From assembly GCA_019448385.1 (NCBI GenBank), contig JAGTXO010000045.1:249501-313500 (forward strand): DNA of 64,000 nt. Direction: 5' to 3'. Under the pieces are notes generated by a model that was not told where the DNA came from, did not search any database, and saw nothing but the letters and a program-made list of their open reading frames with translations. This stretch comes from Diacronema lutheri. Taxonomy: Eukaryota > Haptophyta > Pavlovophyceae > Pavlovales > Pavlovaceae. This document shows positions 22,842 to 31,262 of this stretch, in pieces (the stretch's first letter is position 1; each line of letters starts with the position of its first letter). Both the position numbers and the translations under genes were made by a program.

Positions 22842-25514
22842 GGCGCGTCGGTGCAACTCGTCGGTGCAACTCGTCGGTGCAGGTATTGCGAGCCGTGCCG
22901 GCGGAACCGCTCGAAGACGCTGCCCGACGAGTTGCTCGTCCCGCCCGCGGCTGCGCTGCCGCACACGGCGATGAGCCGCGTCCTCGAGGAGTACGTCGCG
23001 CAGGAGCTGCAGCAGGCGCAGGTCACGTGCGAGCCCGTGACGGTGCGCGTCGTGAGCTGCGTGCAAAAGGCGGAGAAGGTGAACGAGACCGTCAAGGCGC
23101 ACATGGCGCAGCAGTCCAAGCCGCACGGCGCGGCGGGCGAATGCGCCGCCGCCGGCGCGGGCGCTGACGGCGCCGACGGCGCCGACGGCGCGGACGCGAG
23201 CGGCGGCGCGCCGGCGCGCGACTACCCCGCCGAGTTCCCCTATCGCTCAAAGTGCGTCCTCGCCTTCCAAAAGCAGCGAGGGCACGACATCTGCTTCTTC
23301 GCCATGTGCGCGCTGCGCGTGCGCCCGCGCGCCGCGGCGCGGCGACGCACACGCGCGTGGCCTCGCGCCGCGCCGCGCCGCGCGCTCGGCGTGCGCTGCT
23401 GGGCAGGTACGTGCCTCCCATCCCATCCCATCCCATCCCCATCCCCACCCCATCCCCATCCCATCCCCATCCCATCCCATCCCATCCCATCCCACCCCAC
23501 CCCACCCCATCCCATCCCATCCCATCCCATCCCATCCCACCCCATCCCATCCCATCCCATCCTATTCCGCTGCTGCGCAGGTACGTGCAGGAGTACGGCT
23601 CAGACTGCCCGCCGCCAAACACCAACCGCGTGTACATCTCCTACCTCGACTCGGTGCGCTACTTCGAATCGCAGCCGACGAACAGGCGGACGCTCGTGTA
23701 CCACGCGGTGCTCGTCGGGTACCTGCAGCACGTGAAGAGCCTCGGCTTCACGCACGCGCACATCTGGGTGAGCCCGCCCAAGCAGGGCGACGACTACATC
23801 TTTTATGGCCACCCGGACGACATGGTGACGAAACGGATGGGCCTTTTGAAATTGAAGATGTGGTACGAGCAGATGCTCAACACGGCGAAGCAAAGGCAGG
23901 TCGTCGCGGACTACCAGGACATGCTCGAAGAGTTCAAGGGCCTTGAGTCCCTCTCGGAGATCCCGCTCTTCTCCGGCGACCACTGGGCCGCGTCGATTCA
24001 GAGCAAGCTCAAGGAGGAGTCGAAGAAGCTCGTCAAGCAGGCCTCGCACACCTCCGCCGGCTCGACGCCCACGGCGGGCGGGCCCAAGGCGCAGCGACCG
24101 GTGCGCGCACGAGCGCGTTCGTCGGCTCGTCCGCCCCGCCCGGCCCGCCCTGCGCTCGCGCGTCGCGCCGCGCCGAGCCCCCCGCCCCCCCCCCCCTCCC
24201 CCCTCCCCCGCCCCCCTTCCCTCGCGTCCTGCGTGGTTGCAGGGCACAATGACGGACATGGTCGACCAGCTGACGGAGGAGATGAAATCGATGCGCAACC
24301 ATTTCATCGTCGTCACGCTGCACACGCAGCACGTGGGCATGAGCTCGGGCAAGTGCAAGCCGCCCACGCCTGACGGGCTCATTCACGACCCCGACGGTCT
24401 CCTCTCCAACGACCTCGTCGACTCTCGCGCGACGCTCCTCGAGAAGTGCCAGGCGCGCGCCGCCTGCCGCGCACGCAGAGGCGCTGAGCTTGGCGCGCCG
24501 CGCCGCACGCCGCACGCCGCGCATCCGCCGCGCGCGGCGCTGACCGCGCACCGCCCGCGCCCGCGCCCTCCGCCTCGCCGCGCCGCTCCGCCTCGCCGTG
24601 CCGTGCTGCGCGCCGTCTCAATGTTGTGTGGCGCAGGTCTTCCACTGGCAGTTCAACGAGGCGCGCAACGCGCAGCATTCGACGATGATGCTGCTGTACT
24701 ACCTGCACAACCGGCACCGCAACAAGCCGCTCCCCGCCGCAAAGGCGCGCGTAGGGCAGGGTGCGCAGCCACTCTCCGGCCTGAGCGAGATGGCGCGAAT
24801 ACAACGCTCGCGCACGCACAAAATTGAGACCGCCATGCGTGACTGGTGCGGCGCGGCGCGGCACGGCGCGGCACGGCGCGGCGCGGCGCTGCGGGCGCGG
24901 CGGCGGGCGCGCAACGCCGCCCTCAAAATGCGCGCGCTCGCGCGCCACACGCCGGCCGCCGCTCCGCCCGCCGCCGCTTGCCGCTGCACGCGCCGCGTCG
25001 AATTGGCAGGTCGCAGCTGCTGCGCCACGCCAACGAGGCGACTCGGCTCGAGACGTGGGAGCTGCCGCCAGAGGTGCGCGCGAGACGAGCCCGCTCTCGG
25101 GGCCGCGCCTGCCCGCCCGCCCGCCCGGCGCGGTGCTCAGTCGCTGCTCGAGCGGGGGCGGTGGGCTGCGCGCACCCAAGGCCGCAGCGCGCGCGCTCTA
25201 TCTCATCGTTTGCAGCGGCTCTATCTCATCGTTTGCAGCGGCTCTATCTCATCGTTTGCAGCGGTCGCCTCCCGCGCGGCTGTGCCGGGCAATGCGCCTG
25301 CGCGTGTGCGTGTGCGCAGGAGCTCTTTGGGCGAATCCTCTCGCAGATCAACAAGTCGAAGCGTGACATCCTTGCGGACAAGTACACGCAGTGCAAGGCG
25401 CCGACCACCTCGTTGATGGCTCGCTCGGTCTTCATCCGCGTGCTCAAGCGGATCGCCGAATCCTTCATCTCGTGCTTGCTCAACATGCAGCAGAACCCGT
25501 CGCTCCAGGCGTGA
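18182..25514 (+). CDS. CBP/p300-type (KAT3/HAC) histone acetyltransferase
   Basis: The start is MSGSVSLPDLIKAIRG. Inferred exons: 18182-20173, 20349-20798, 20942 to about 21,900, 22148-22313, 22432-22706, 22883-23305, 23581-24088 (or 24100), 24243-24452, 24637-24744, 25017-25073 and 25320-25514. Phases agree wherever both ends are set; the end of exon 3 is uncertain. Domains in order: an RST-like helical module (residues about 1-65), a long Gly/Ala-rich linker, a TAZ-type zinc finger (HCEKMKKIHQHFLHC then CAICTKLK), a second TAZ (CAHTKHLVTQHTRLC then CALSKRLMRHHREC), a PHD finger (VQCEECHSWHHWVCALF), then the KAT11 catalytic domain (DICFFAMYVQEYGSDCPPPN, RVYISYLDSVRYF, HAHIWVSPPKQGDDYIFYGH, AQHSTMMLLYYLHN). 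It should acetylate histones and act as a nuclear coactivator. No ZZ or C-terminal TAZ follows. The gene ends in an unfamiliar 80-residue helical tail. Several introns appear to start with GC. Confidence 0.93.
20260..20338 (+). repeat. CGCGCC/CGCCCG hexamer repeat in intron 1 of the acetyltransferase
   Basis: About 12 copies of a CCCGCG hexamer fill the second half of the intron 20174-20348, ending ten bases before the splice acceptor TTTGCGCAG. Confidence 0.85.
23412..23566 (+). repeat. CCCAT pentanucleotide microsatellite in an acetyltransferase intron
   Basis: About 28 copies of CCCAT, with scattered CCCAC and CCCCAT variants, occupy the intron 23306-23580 between the exon halves that join as ICFFAM-YVQEY. 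This is the least GC-rich stretch of the gene and a likely length polymorphism. Confidence 0.92.
25196..25264 (+). repeat. 23-base intronic tandem repeat carrying acceptor-like TTGCAG
   Basis: Three copies of a 23-base unit (CTCATCGTTTGCAGCGGC core) lie in the intron 25074-25319. Each contains TTTGCAG, a plausible 3' splice site, upstream of the acceptor I used (GTGCGCAG at 25319). Confidence 0.85.
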
Positions 25515-25954
25515 GGTCCGTGCCTCCCCGCCGCTCGACGGCTCGCCCCCTCCGCCTCCGCCTTCCGCCGCCTCCTCCGCCTTCCTTGTCGCAGCGCGAC
25601 CCCGACGCGGTGACGCCGCCTCCGCCTGCGCCTTGCGCCTGCTGCCTGCTGCCTTGTGCCGTGCACAGAGTAGCCAAGTACGCAGTAAGGCCGGCCAAAT
25701 GCGATGGGGATTCGCCTCCGCCGGCCAACATTCGGTTTTCGCAAAAAATCATGGCCGAGAAACTTTGGAGGGGGGGGGGGGGGGGGGGGGGGGGGCGGGT
25801 GGGGGTCGAGCCTCCGCAGAGCTTTTGCACGAGCTCGTAGCCGACAAAAGCTCTGCGGAGGCTCGACAGAGTTTCTCGGCCGCCACGTCGCATCGGCGAC
25901 GGCCAGCGAGAACCACACCGCCAGGCAGCGCTGCTCGCGCCATGCGGACGGCAC
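25515..25954. other. Intergenic region holding a foldback repeat
   Basis: Convergent gap between the acetyltransferase stop and the end of the minus-strand gene. It holds the foldback described at 25753-25881. Otherwise nothing coding is supported; open frames here are either pyrimidine-tract translations or the mirror images of the palindrome. Confidence 0.5.
25753..25881. repeat. Compound inverted repeat (foldback) interrupted by a 26-G run
   Basis: The inner arms 25805-25827 and 25845-25867 are perfect 23-base reverse complements (left arm starts GTCGAGCCTCCGCAGAGC) around a 17-base loop. Outer arms 25753-25764 (GGCCGAGAAACT) and 25870-25881 match again. On the left, inner and outer arms are separated by 40 bases containing 26 consecutive Gs (25770-25795); on the right by two bases. 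The structure could be a small foldback/MITE-like element or a strong hairpin into which the G run expanded. No target duplication was identified. Confidence 0.85.
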
Positions 25955-27000
25955 CTACACCGACACCAGGTCGACGCGCAGCCACGCAAAGCTGACGGCT
26001 GCGAAGACGACGGCGAAGGGCACTGAACGGTTGAGCAGGTTGGCCGCGAGGATGCCCTCGCTGCCCATCAGGAACTGGTCGTTGTCACGCTGCCGGAAAA
26101 AACGCAGGCGCGCGCGCCCACGGCACCCCGCCACATCGCCCGCCGCCGGCGCGGCGGGAGGCGCGCCCGTCGAGCGGCCGAGCTGAGCACCGGGCGGGGC
26201 GGGCCAAGCCGGCGTGCCGCACGCGGGCAGGTTGAAGTTGGCGTGCGCGTGCGCAGCGGGCACCGCCGCCCGCTGGTTGCCGAGCAGCGAACTCGATGAC
26301 CAGCGGGTGCATGCGGTGTGCTGGCGGACACTCACCCTCACCCGAACCCTGCCCGCGTGCAGGCGGTGTGCAGTCGGTGTGCGTGTCGTCAAACTCGAAG
26401 AGCGAGCGCGCGGTGTGCAGGCGCGCCGCCTCGGCGCTCGGCCGCGTGGAGAGCGGGCGCAGGTGCTCGACGACGCCACGCGGCGGGCAGTCGGGCGGCT
26501 GTGCGCCGTCCGAAGCTGCCATCCGACGCCACGCGGCGGGCATCTGCGCGCCGCGCGACGTCTTGAGGCTGCCGCGGTGCAGCATCAGCTGCACGGCCAT
26601 CCAGCAGCCCGACGCGAGCAGCACGCGCTTCACCATGGGCGGCGCCATGCTCGCGAGGTCGAGCCGCCGCCACTCCGCCAGCCGCAGGCTGAACGGCGGT
26701 ACCGGCCAGCTGAACGCCGCGCGCGCCGGCGGAGGCGGCTCGGCCTCGGTTTCGATGCAGAGGAGGGTGTGTACGCGCGCGACGCCCTCGAGCTTAAGCG
26801 GTAGGACCACGTGCTCGACCCACGAGTGCCAGTACCGCCCAATACGGCAACGTTTGGCGCGCGCGCGTGCCATCCGCCGGGGCCACGCCCGCAGCGCGCG
26901 TCGCAAGCACCGGCGCTGTGCGCGCCGAAGCGTCCAGCGGGAGCCACCACTCGCGCTCGTCCGCGCCGCCGCTCGGCGCGAGCAGGCCGATGCACACGAC
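25955..27000 (-). CDS. Unrecognised minus-strand gene, probable membrane protein (structure uncertain)
   Basis: The last exon, 26089-25955, follows a good acceptor (TTTTTTCCGGCAG) and encodes RDNDQFLMGSEGILAANLLN followed by a hydrophobic segment (VPFAVVFAAVSFAWLRVDL) and a stop, so the protein probably ends in a membrane helix. Upstream, a frame from about 26870 to 26390 reads RIGRYWHSWVEHVVLPLKLE, VHTLLCIETE, FSLRLAEWRRLDLASM and RVLLASGCWMAVQLMLHRGS, which is less biased than the shadows around it and looks coding. I could not fix the start or the intron between the two parts. No family was recognised. The Harbinger element begins about 70 bases beyond the most distant open codon, so it may sit in or near this gene's promoter. 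Confidence 0.35.
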
Positions 27001-27071
27001 GAGCGCGGATCGCCGACGGCATCGTTCGCGCCACATTCCCGCGGGCGGCTTTTGAACTTGGTCACTTATTA

Positions 27072-27093
27072 GGGCCGGTCTTGACCAAAGTAG
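27072..27093 (+). repeat. Left terminal inverted repeat of the Harbinger element
   Basis: Twenty-two bases, exactly complementary to 28792-28813, directly preceded by the TTA target copy. Confidence 0.92.
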
Positions 27094-27240
27094 GATTTTG
27101 CAGAAGTAGGAAATGGGTTTTCTTTTTTCCTACTTTTTGGGCAGGAGTAGGTTTTTCTGTCTTCACCCCCGGTGCGGTGGGTAGGTTTTTTGTGCGCGCG
27201 GTGATGCTTGGGTTACATAGGGAGCGTGTTATGTCCCACG

Positions 27241-28156
27241 ATGCACGCCGAAGGCGCACGGCTCTATCGCGCACGGCGTAGGCGCGCCGCGATCTACGCG
27301 GCATGTGCGCGGGTGATTCACTCCGCCGCGGCGGCCGCGCTGGTCTTTGTGACGGACAATGTGCCAACGACGCCCGCCGACCGAGCGAAACCACGCCCGC
27401 GCGACCGTTCGAAGGTGATGCGCGATATTGCACACGACCTCACGGACGCCGAGTTCAAGCGCTGCTATCGGATGGACAAGGCGACGTTTCAGCATCTCCT
27501 CGAGTGTATCCGCCCGCATGTCGCGGTCAGAGACAGTCGTCGTGGCGACGGGCTCGACTTGGACCTCATGCTTTCGATGGCTCTATCGTGGCTGCGAGGC
27601 GGGAGCGACTTGGACATCTGGCGACTGCACAAGGTTGGGCGGTACGCGCGCGCAATGCGGCAGAGGGGTTTACGTCGTTCGCGACGGGAAACGTGGCGGC
27701 GGGGTGTGGCGTGGGCAGCGTTCGCGCATCCCGTTGCGCGCTCAACTCTGCCTTGCCCGCATCGTGCGTTCTCGCACCATACGCAGGCCGTGCGCGCGCG
27801 GCGCGCCGCGCGCGCCTGCCGCGCGCAGTTCCACCTTCTACCACGTGCTTTGGGTCGTCATCACCGCGCTCAACAAGGGCCTCGACCGCGAGATGGACTT
27901 CCCTTTCCGCGACCGAGCAGCGCTGGCCGATCTCGAGCGCAGGTTCGCGGAGCGCTGGGGGAAAGAGGCGCGGTTCTTGTACCGCGGCCTGCGACTTGAG
28001 CTTCTGCTTGAGCACTTTGATGCTGAGCAGCTCGTTCACGATCACCGCGATTGCATCCTGTTGCGACTTGAGGAAGCTGTCGACCGGGAAGTTGCCGTCC
28101 ATTGGCGCGCCGCGCCGCGCCGCCGGAGTCGTCGACTGCGCCGCTTGGCGCGGTGA
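27241..28156 (+). CDS. Harbinger transposase, N-terminal half
   Basis: Starts at MHAEGARLYRARRRRAA. Exon 1 (27241-27641) reads DLTDAEFKRCYRMDKATFQH, LLECIRPHV and LMLSMALSWLRGGSDLDIWR. It joins exon 2 (from 27829) through a GT-AG intron in phase 2 to give LHKVGRSTFYHVLWVVITAL, a block very like the helix-turn-helix region before the nuclease of Harbinger transposases. FPFRDRAALADLERRFAERW follows. From about 27985 the plus frame loses resemblance and is antisense to the element's other frame. The downstream DDE nuclease residues are not found. Length is 242 residues against roughly 350-450 for complete family members. Internal deletion is the likely reason. Confidence 0.8.
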
Positions 28157-28791
28157 GCGGCGCAACGCGGGCGAAAGCGACCAGCGCTGCGGTGTGGAAG
28201 GGGTGCCCCGCTCGTCAGCAGCGCGCCCCTCGTCCGCATCGCCGGCCGCGTCGCTGCCGTCGCCCTCGTTGCCGCCGGCCCCGCCGGGCGGCCATTCGTA
28301 GGTCTCGCGAAAGCCGCCGGCAAACTCCTCCGCAAACCTCAGGCTGAAGAGATCGCTCTCGCCCGATCTGCCCTCAAGGATGCGATGGTTGACGATCCAC
28401 GGCAGCGTGTCGAGCAGCCCGACGATCACGGACGCCGCGCGGACGCCGCGCGGCGGCCGCGCGGCGCCGCGTGCGGCGCCGCCGCGGCCCGTGCCGCGCC
28501 CGCGTCCACGCCCGCGCCCGCCGACAAGCGCGCCGTCGGCCGCGTCATCGCCAGCATCCGCGAAGACGCGACCATCCACAACTGGGATGGCCCGCGCCGC
28601 CTGAGCATCAGCTCCGTGCCCCTCCTCCGCCGACGCGCTTCCCCCCAAGTTCTATTCGGCAGGGTCCTCGGCCCGAGCTGCAGAGTAGATTTTTGCAGCT
28701 CGGCCGCGAGGCCGGCGGAAAGTAGGATTTTTGGTCGCGTAACCGACGAAAATCCTATTTATTTTCCTACTTTGCCCAGGCCGCGCCTCAT
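27985..28791 (-). CDS. Second frame of the Harbinger element (accessory protein candidate)
   Basis: A minus frame open from 28651 contains SVIVGLLDTLPWIVNHRILE, FSLRFAEEFAGGFRETYEWP and, near its end, VDSFLKSQQDAIAVIVNELL with SIKVLKQKLKSQ, a likely helical/coiled segment. There is no ATG at the head of this frame, but a seven-codon exon MRRGLGK (28791-28771) just inside the right terminal repeat can splice in phase 0 through GTAGGA...AATAG to NLGGSASAEEG. Harbinger elements usually carry a second Myb/SANT-like gene; I do not see a SANT signature, so the role is inferred from position. The frame continues to 27566, but beyond about 27985 it is antisense to transposase codons. Confidence 0.45.
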
Positions 28792-28813
28792 CTACTTTGG
28801 TCAAGACCGGCCC
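28792..28813 (-). repeat. Right terminal inverted repeat of the Harbinger element
   Basis: Exact reverse complement of the left end, directly followed by the second TTA. The repeat ends 36 bases from the PP2C stop codon. Confidence 0.92.
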
Positions 28814-28849
28814 TTACTCCATGGCGCCAACCTCTCAGTACTCAAGGAT

Positions 28850-30784
28850 TCAGAACAGGCCGCCGGCGGCGGCGGGGCCGACAACCGCGGCGGGCGGGGC
28901 CCGCTTCGTCAGCTTGAGCCGTGGCCGCTCGCGCGGCGCCACCGCCGCCGCCGCGTCGGCCGGCGCGCCGCCGCTCGTGGCGCCGACGGCCGCGGGCCAT
29001 TGCGCGGGGTGTGGCAGGTCGGAGAGCGCGTTGCCAAACGTGACGACCTGCACGGTCACGTTGTCGTCGACGTGCCGCTTAAGCGCCTCCTCGACCAGCC
29101 GCTCCGCCGCCATCTGCACGTCGCCGTCGTAGGCGAGCAGCTGCGCGCGTGCGAGCGCGACAGCCGTTTCCGATGAAACGACCGCCCAGAGCCCATCGCA
29201 CGCCAAGATTAAAAACTCGTCGTGCTCAGTGAGGCGGTGGTGCGCGCAGTCGGGCAGCGCCGAGAGGCCGCGCACCTTCACGCCGCTCGACGGCTCAAAG
29301 TCGCCGAGCGCGCGGCAGACGGCGAGCCAGCCGTCCAGCCTCCCGGACTCAATCCGGCCGCCCACCGCCTCGACGCGCGCGCGCTCGGCCGGCGAGGAGG
29401 GCGAATGATCGTCCGAACTCCAGTGGGCGCGCGCGGAGCGGCAGAGCACCGCGCGGCAATCGCCCGCCCACGCCACGAAGAGGTCGTCCGCCATCACGAC
29501 CGCCGCGACCGCCGTGCAGCCGACGGAGCGCGTGAGCGGAAGCGGCGGCGCCTCAGCCGCCGCGCAGCTGCCGGTGCCCACAATCCCCGCGCCGTGCCGC
29601 TCGGCCATGGCAACGCGCTCGCACGGTGGCGGCAGCTCGTTGGGTGTGGCGCAAGGCGCGGCCGGCGCGCCGACCGTCCGCATGTCCGTCGCCGCGCCGT
29701 CCGCTGCGCCGTCCGCGCGCGGCTGCCCGCCCGCGTCGTGCGCGCGGCGCGCGTCGGAGGCGGAGGCGCGGCTTCGCACGCGCGTGCGCAAAAAGTCCTC
29801 GTCCGTCTTGAGGAAGCCATCGCGCAGCGCCTCGACCATCGTCGCGAACTCGCTCCCAACCACCTCCGCACGCGCGCCCGCCGCCGCGGCGCCCGGCGCG
29901 CCCGCGCGCGGAGCACCGGCCGCGCCGCCGCGCGCGCGCGCGCCGCGGCGGCCGTCGGTGGCCGCGGCGGTGGGCGCATTCAGCGCGCCGCTCGGGTGCG
30001 GCGGTCGAGCAAGCAGCGCGTGCGCCAGCCTCGAGACGTGGTGCACGTACGCCGGCGCTTTCATCACGTTGTCTATAAGCGAGTCGCGACAAAATCGCGC
30101 ACACTCGCACCCGCCATGCCCGTCGTATGTGCCCCACGCCGCGACCTGCAGCCAGGGCCAGGCGGCGGTCGCGCCGCGCCACCACGCGTGCTCATTCTCC
30201 ATGAAGGGCACTGGCCCCCGGTCGGACGCCACGCCGTACTTGAGCCGTGCGGCAAAGCGGTTCGCGCGCAGGGCCGGCACGCCGACAGCTGCCGCGCCCG
30301 CGCGCAGCGGCGCGCCGGTCGCAGCAACGGGCGCGGTGGCGAGATCCTCCGTCGTGCTGCGCGCGCCACGCACCGGCTTGGCGCGCGCGCGCAGCGAAAG
30401 CCCGCCGCTCGGGCTCGACGTGCTCGCGTCGGGCGCGGCGCGCACCGGTGGCGCGCACGCAGACGCCAACGCCGGCACGGCCGGCGCGTCGAGCTGCGCG
30501 CGCGACGCGCCGACGAGGAGCTCGGCGAGGTGGAGCTCGCCGCGGCCGATCCGCATGGCGATCCCCGGCGCCCACGTCGATGGCAGCCCGAACGCGACCG
30601 CGTCGCCGCGGCGGTCGAGGACTGCGGGCAGCGCAAGCGGCGGCTGCTGCGCGAGGCACGCGGCGTGCTCGCGCGACGCGCGGAGGTAGGCGGGCGCGAA
30701 GCCAGGCACAGCGGCATAGCGCTGGAGCGCCTCGGCGGTCGTCGCTCGCATGCGGGTCGGGCGCTCGAGCTCGGCCGCCACCAT
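28850..30784 (-). CDS. PP2C-family (PPM) protein phosphatase
   Basis: One open frame; I take the ATG at 30784 (MVAAELERPTR), about 644 residues, because upstream codons run into the G homopolymer. PP2C motifs appear in order: LKYGVASDRGPVPFMENEHA, WGTYDGHGGCECARF (metal-binding Asp), DLFVAWAGDCRAVLCR, then VCRALGDFEP, FLILACDGLWAVVS (metal-binding Asp) and HVDDNVTVQVVTF (final Asp). All the usual Mn/Mg ligands are therefore present and the enzyme should dephosphorylate Ser/Thr. A 110-residue Ala/Gly/Arg insertion sits between the DGHGG and AGD motifs. The 230-residue N-terminal extension is unrecognised. The stop lies only 36 bases from the right end of the Harbinger element, which must occupy its 3' flank. 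Confidence 0.93.
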   Translation of the reverse strand: MVAAELERPTRMRATTAEALQRYAAVPGFAPAYLRASREHAACLAQQPPLALPAVLDRRGDAVAFGLPSTWAPGIAMRIGRGELHLAELLVGASRAQLDAPAVPALASACAPPVRAAPDASTSSPSGGLSLRARAKPVRGARSTTEDLATAPVAATGAPLRAGAAAVGVPALRANRFAARLKYGVASDRGPVPFMENEHAWWRGATAAWPWLQVAAWGTYDGHGGCECARFCRDSLIDNVMKAPAYVHHVSRLAHALLARPPHPSGALNAPTAAATDGRRGARARGGAAGAPRAGAPGAAAAGARAEVVGSEFATMVEALRDGFLKTDEDFLRTRVRSRASASDARRAHDAGGQPRADGAADGAATDMRTVGAPAAPCATPNELPPPCERVAMAERHGAGIVGTGSCAAAEAPPLPLTRSVGCTAVAAVVMADDLFVAWAGDCRAVLCRSARAHWSSDDHSPSSPAERARVEAVGGRIESGRLDGWLAVCRALGDFEPSSGVKVRGLSALPDCAHHRLTEHDEFLILACDGLWAVVSSETAVALARAQLLAYDGDVQMAAERLVEEALKRHVDDNVTVQVVTFGNALSDLPHPAQWPAAVGATSGGAPADAAAAVAPRERPRLKLTKRAPPAAVVGPAAAGGLF

Positions 30785-30884
30785 CTGCTCCGTCAGCAGC
30801 TCATAGCCCTGCCGTTTGATGATGGCCGCCGCTGCTGGACGTCTTTCCACCAAGGAATGGGGATGGGATGGGATTGGGGGTCGT

Positions 30885-30947
<63 letters not shown>

Positions 30948-31262
30948 CATCCACGAACGCACGGCGCGTCGTCGCCTTTCGCGTGGCGTTGTGCGTCTCG
31001 TCTGCGCGATGCCACGCGACGCCGTGGTCGCGTGTCCGCCCACATCCGCCCATCTTTATCTTTACTCGATTCCCCCGCAGCTGGTGCTGACCCCGCTGTC
31101 CTGACGTAAGCGCCGTTCGTATCTTGGTCAAAGGAGCCCTCGCTGTCGCTGTCGGGAAAATACCCCCATTTCCCCCCATATATGTGAGTATCTCTCTCTC
31201 CGTGTCACCGCGGGTGTCAGCGCCGTCGCGCCGGGGGTTGGGGAGGCCGGCCATTGAGTTCG
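30785..31262. other. Divergent intergenic region with a G homopolymer
   Basis: Separates the PP2C start (minus) from the LRR start (plus). It contains 59 consecutive Gs (30887-30945), short GGGATGGGATGGGATT direct repeats just before them, and a locally AT-rich patch near 31060-31200 (CATATATGTGAGTATCTCTC) about 60 bases before the LRR ATG that could hold its core promoter. A minus-strand acceptor and extra PP2C exon in this region cannot be excluded. Confidence 0.5.
30887..30945 (+). repeat. 59-base poly-G homopolymer
   Basis: Fifty-nine uninterrupted Gs. Translated frames through it (poly-Gly or poly-Pro) are artefacts. G-quadruplex formation is expected from composition. Confidence 0.95.

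Larger units (their letters stand above)
27072..28813 (+). mobile_element. PIF/Harbinger DNA transposon (1,742 bases, internally incomplete)
   Basis: The ends are perfect 22-base inverted repeats: 27072-27093 starts GGGCCGGTCTTGACCAAAG and 28792-28813 is its reverse complement. Both are flanked by the direct triplet TTA (27069-27071 and 28814-28816), the target duplication typical of PIF/Harbinger. The subterminal regions are AT-richer than the host and repeat TAGGAAA/TTTCCTAC-like motifs. Inside are the N-terminal half of a Harbinger transposase on plus and a second reading frame on minus. Identical terminal repeats imply recent insertion or recent activity in trans. The transposase lacks its C-terminal catalytic half, so the copy should be non-autonomous. 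Confidence 0.88.

Noticed and set aside
23240-23637. Minus-strand ORF of Met-Gly-Trp-Asp repeats
   Set aside because: Translation of the CCCAT intronic microsatellite.
25560-25954. In-frame continuation past the stop of the minus gene (SAWREQRCLAVWFSLAVADA)
   Set aside because: It follows a TAG directly and runs into the palindrome; no splice site bypasses the stop, though a short exon cannot be fully excluded.
30793-31254. Minus frames with long poly-Pro joining the PP2C gene
   Set aside because: The poly-Pro is only the 59-G tract translated; a start after the tract (30784) is more credible.
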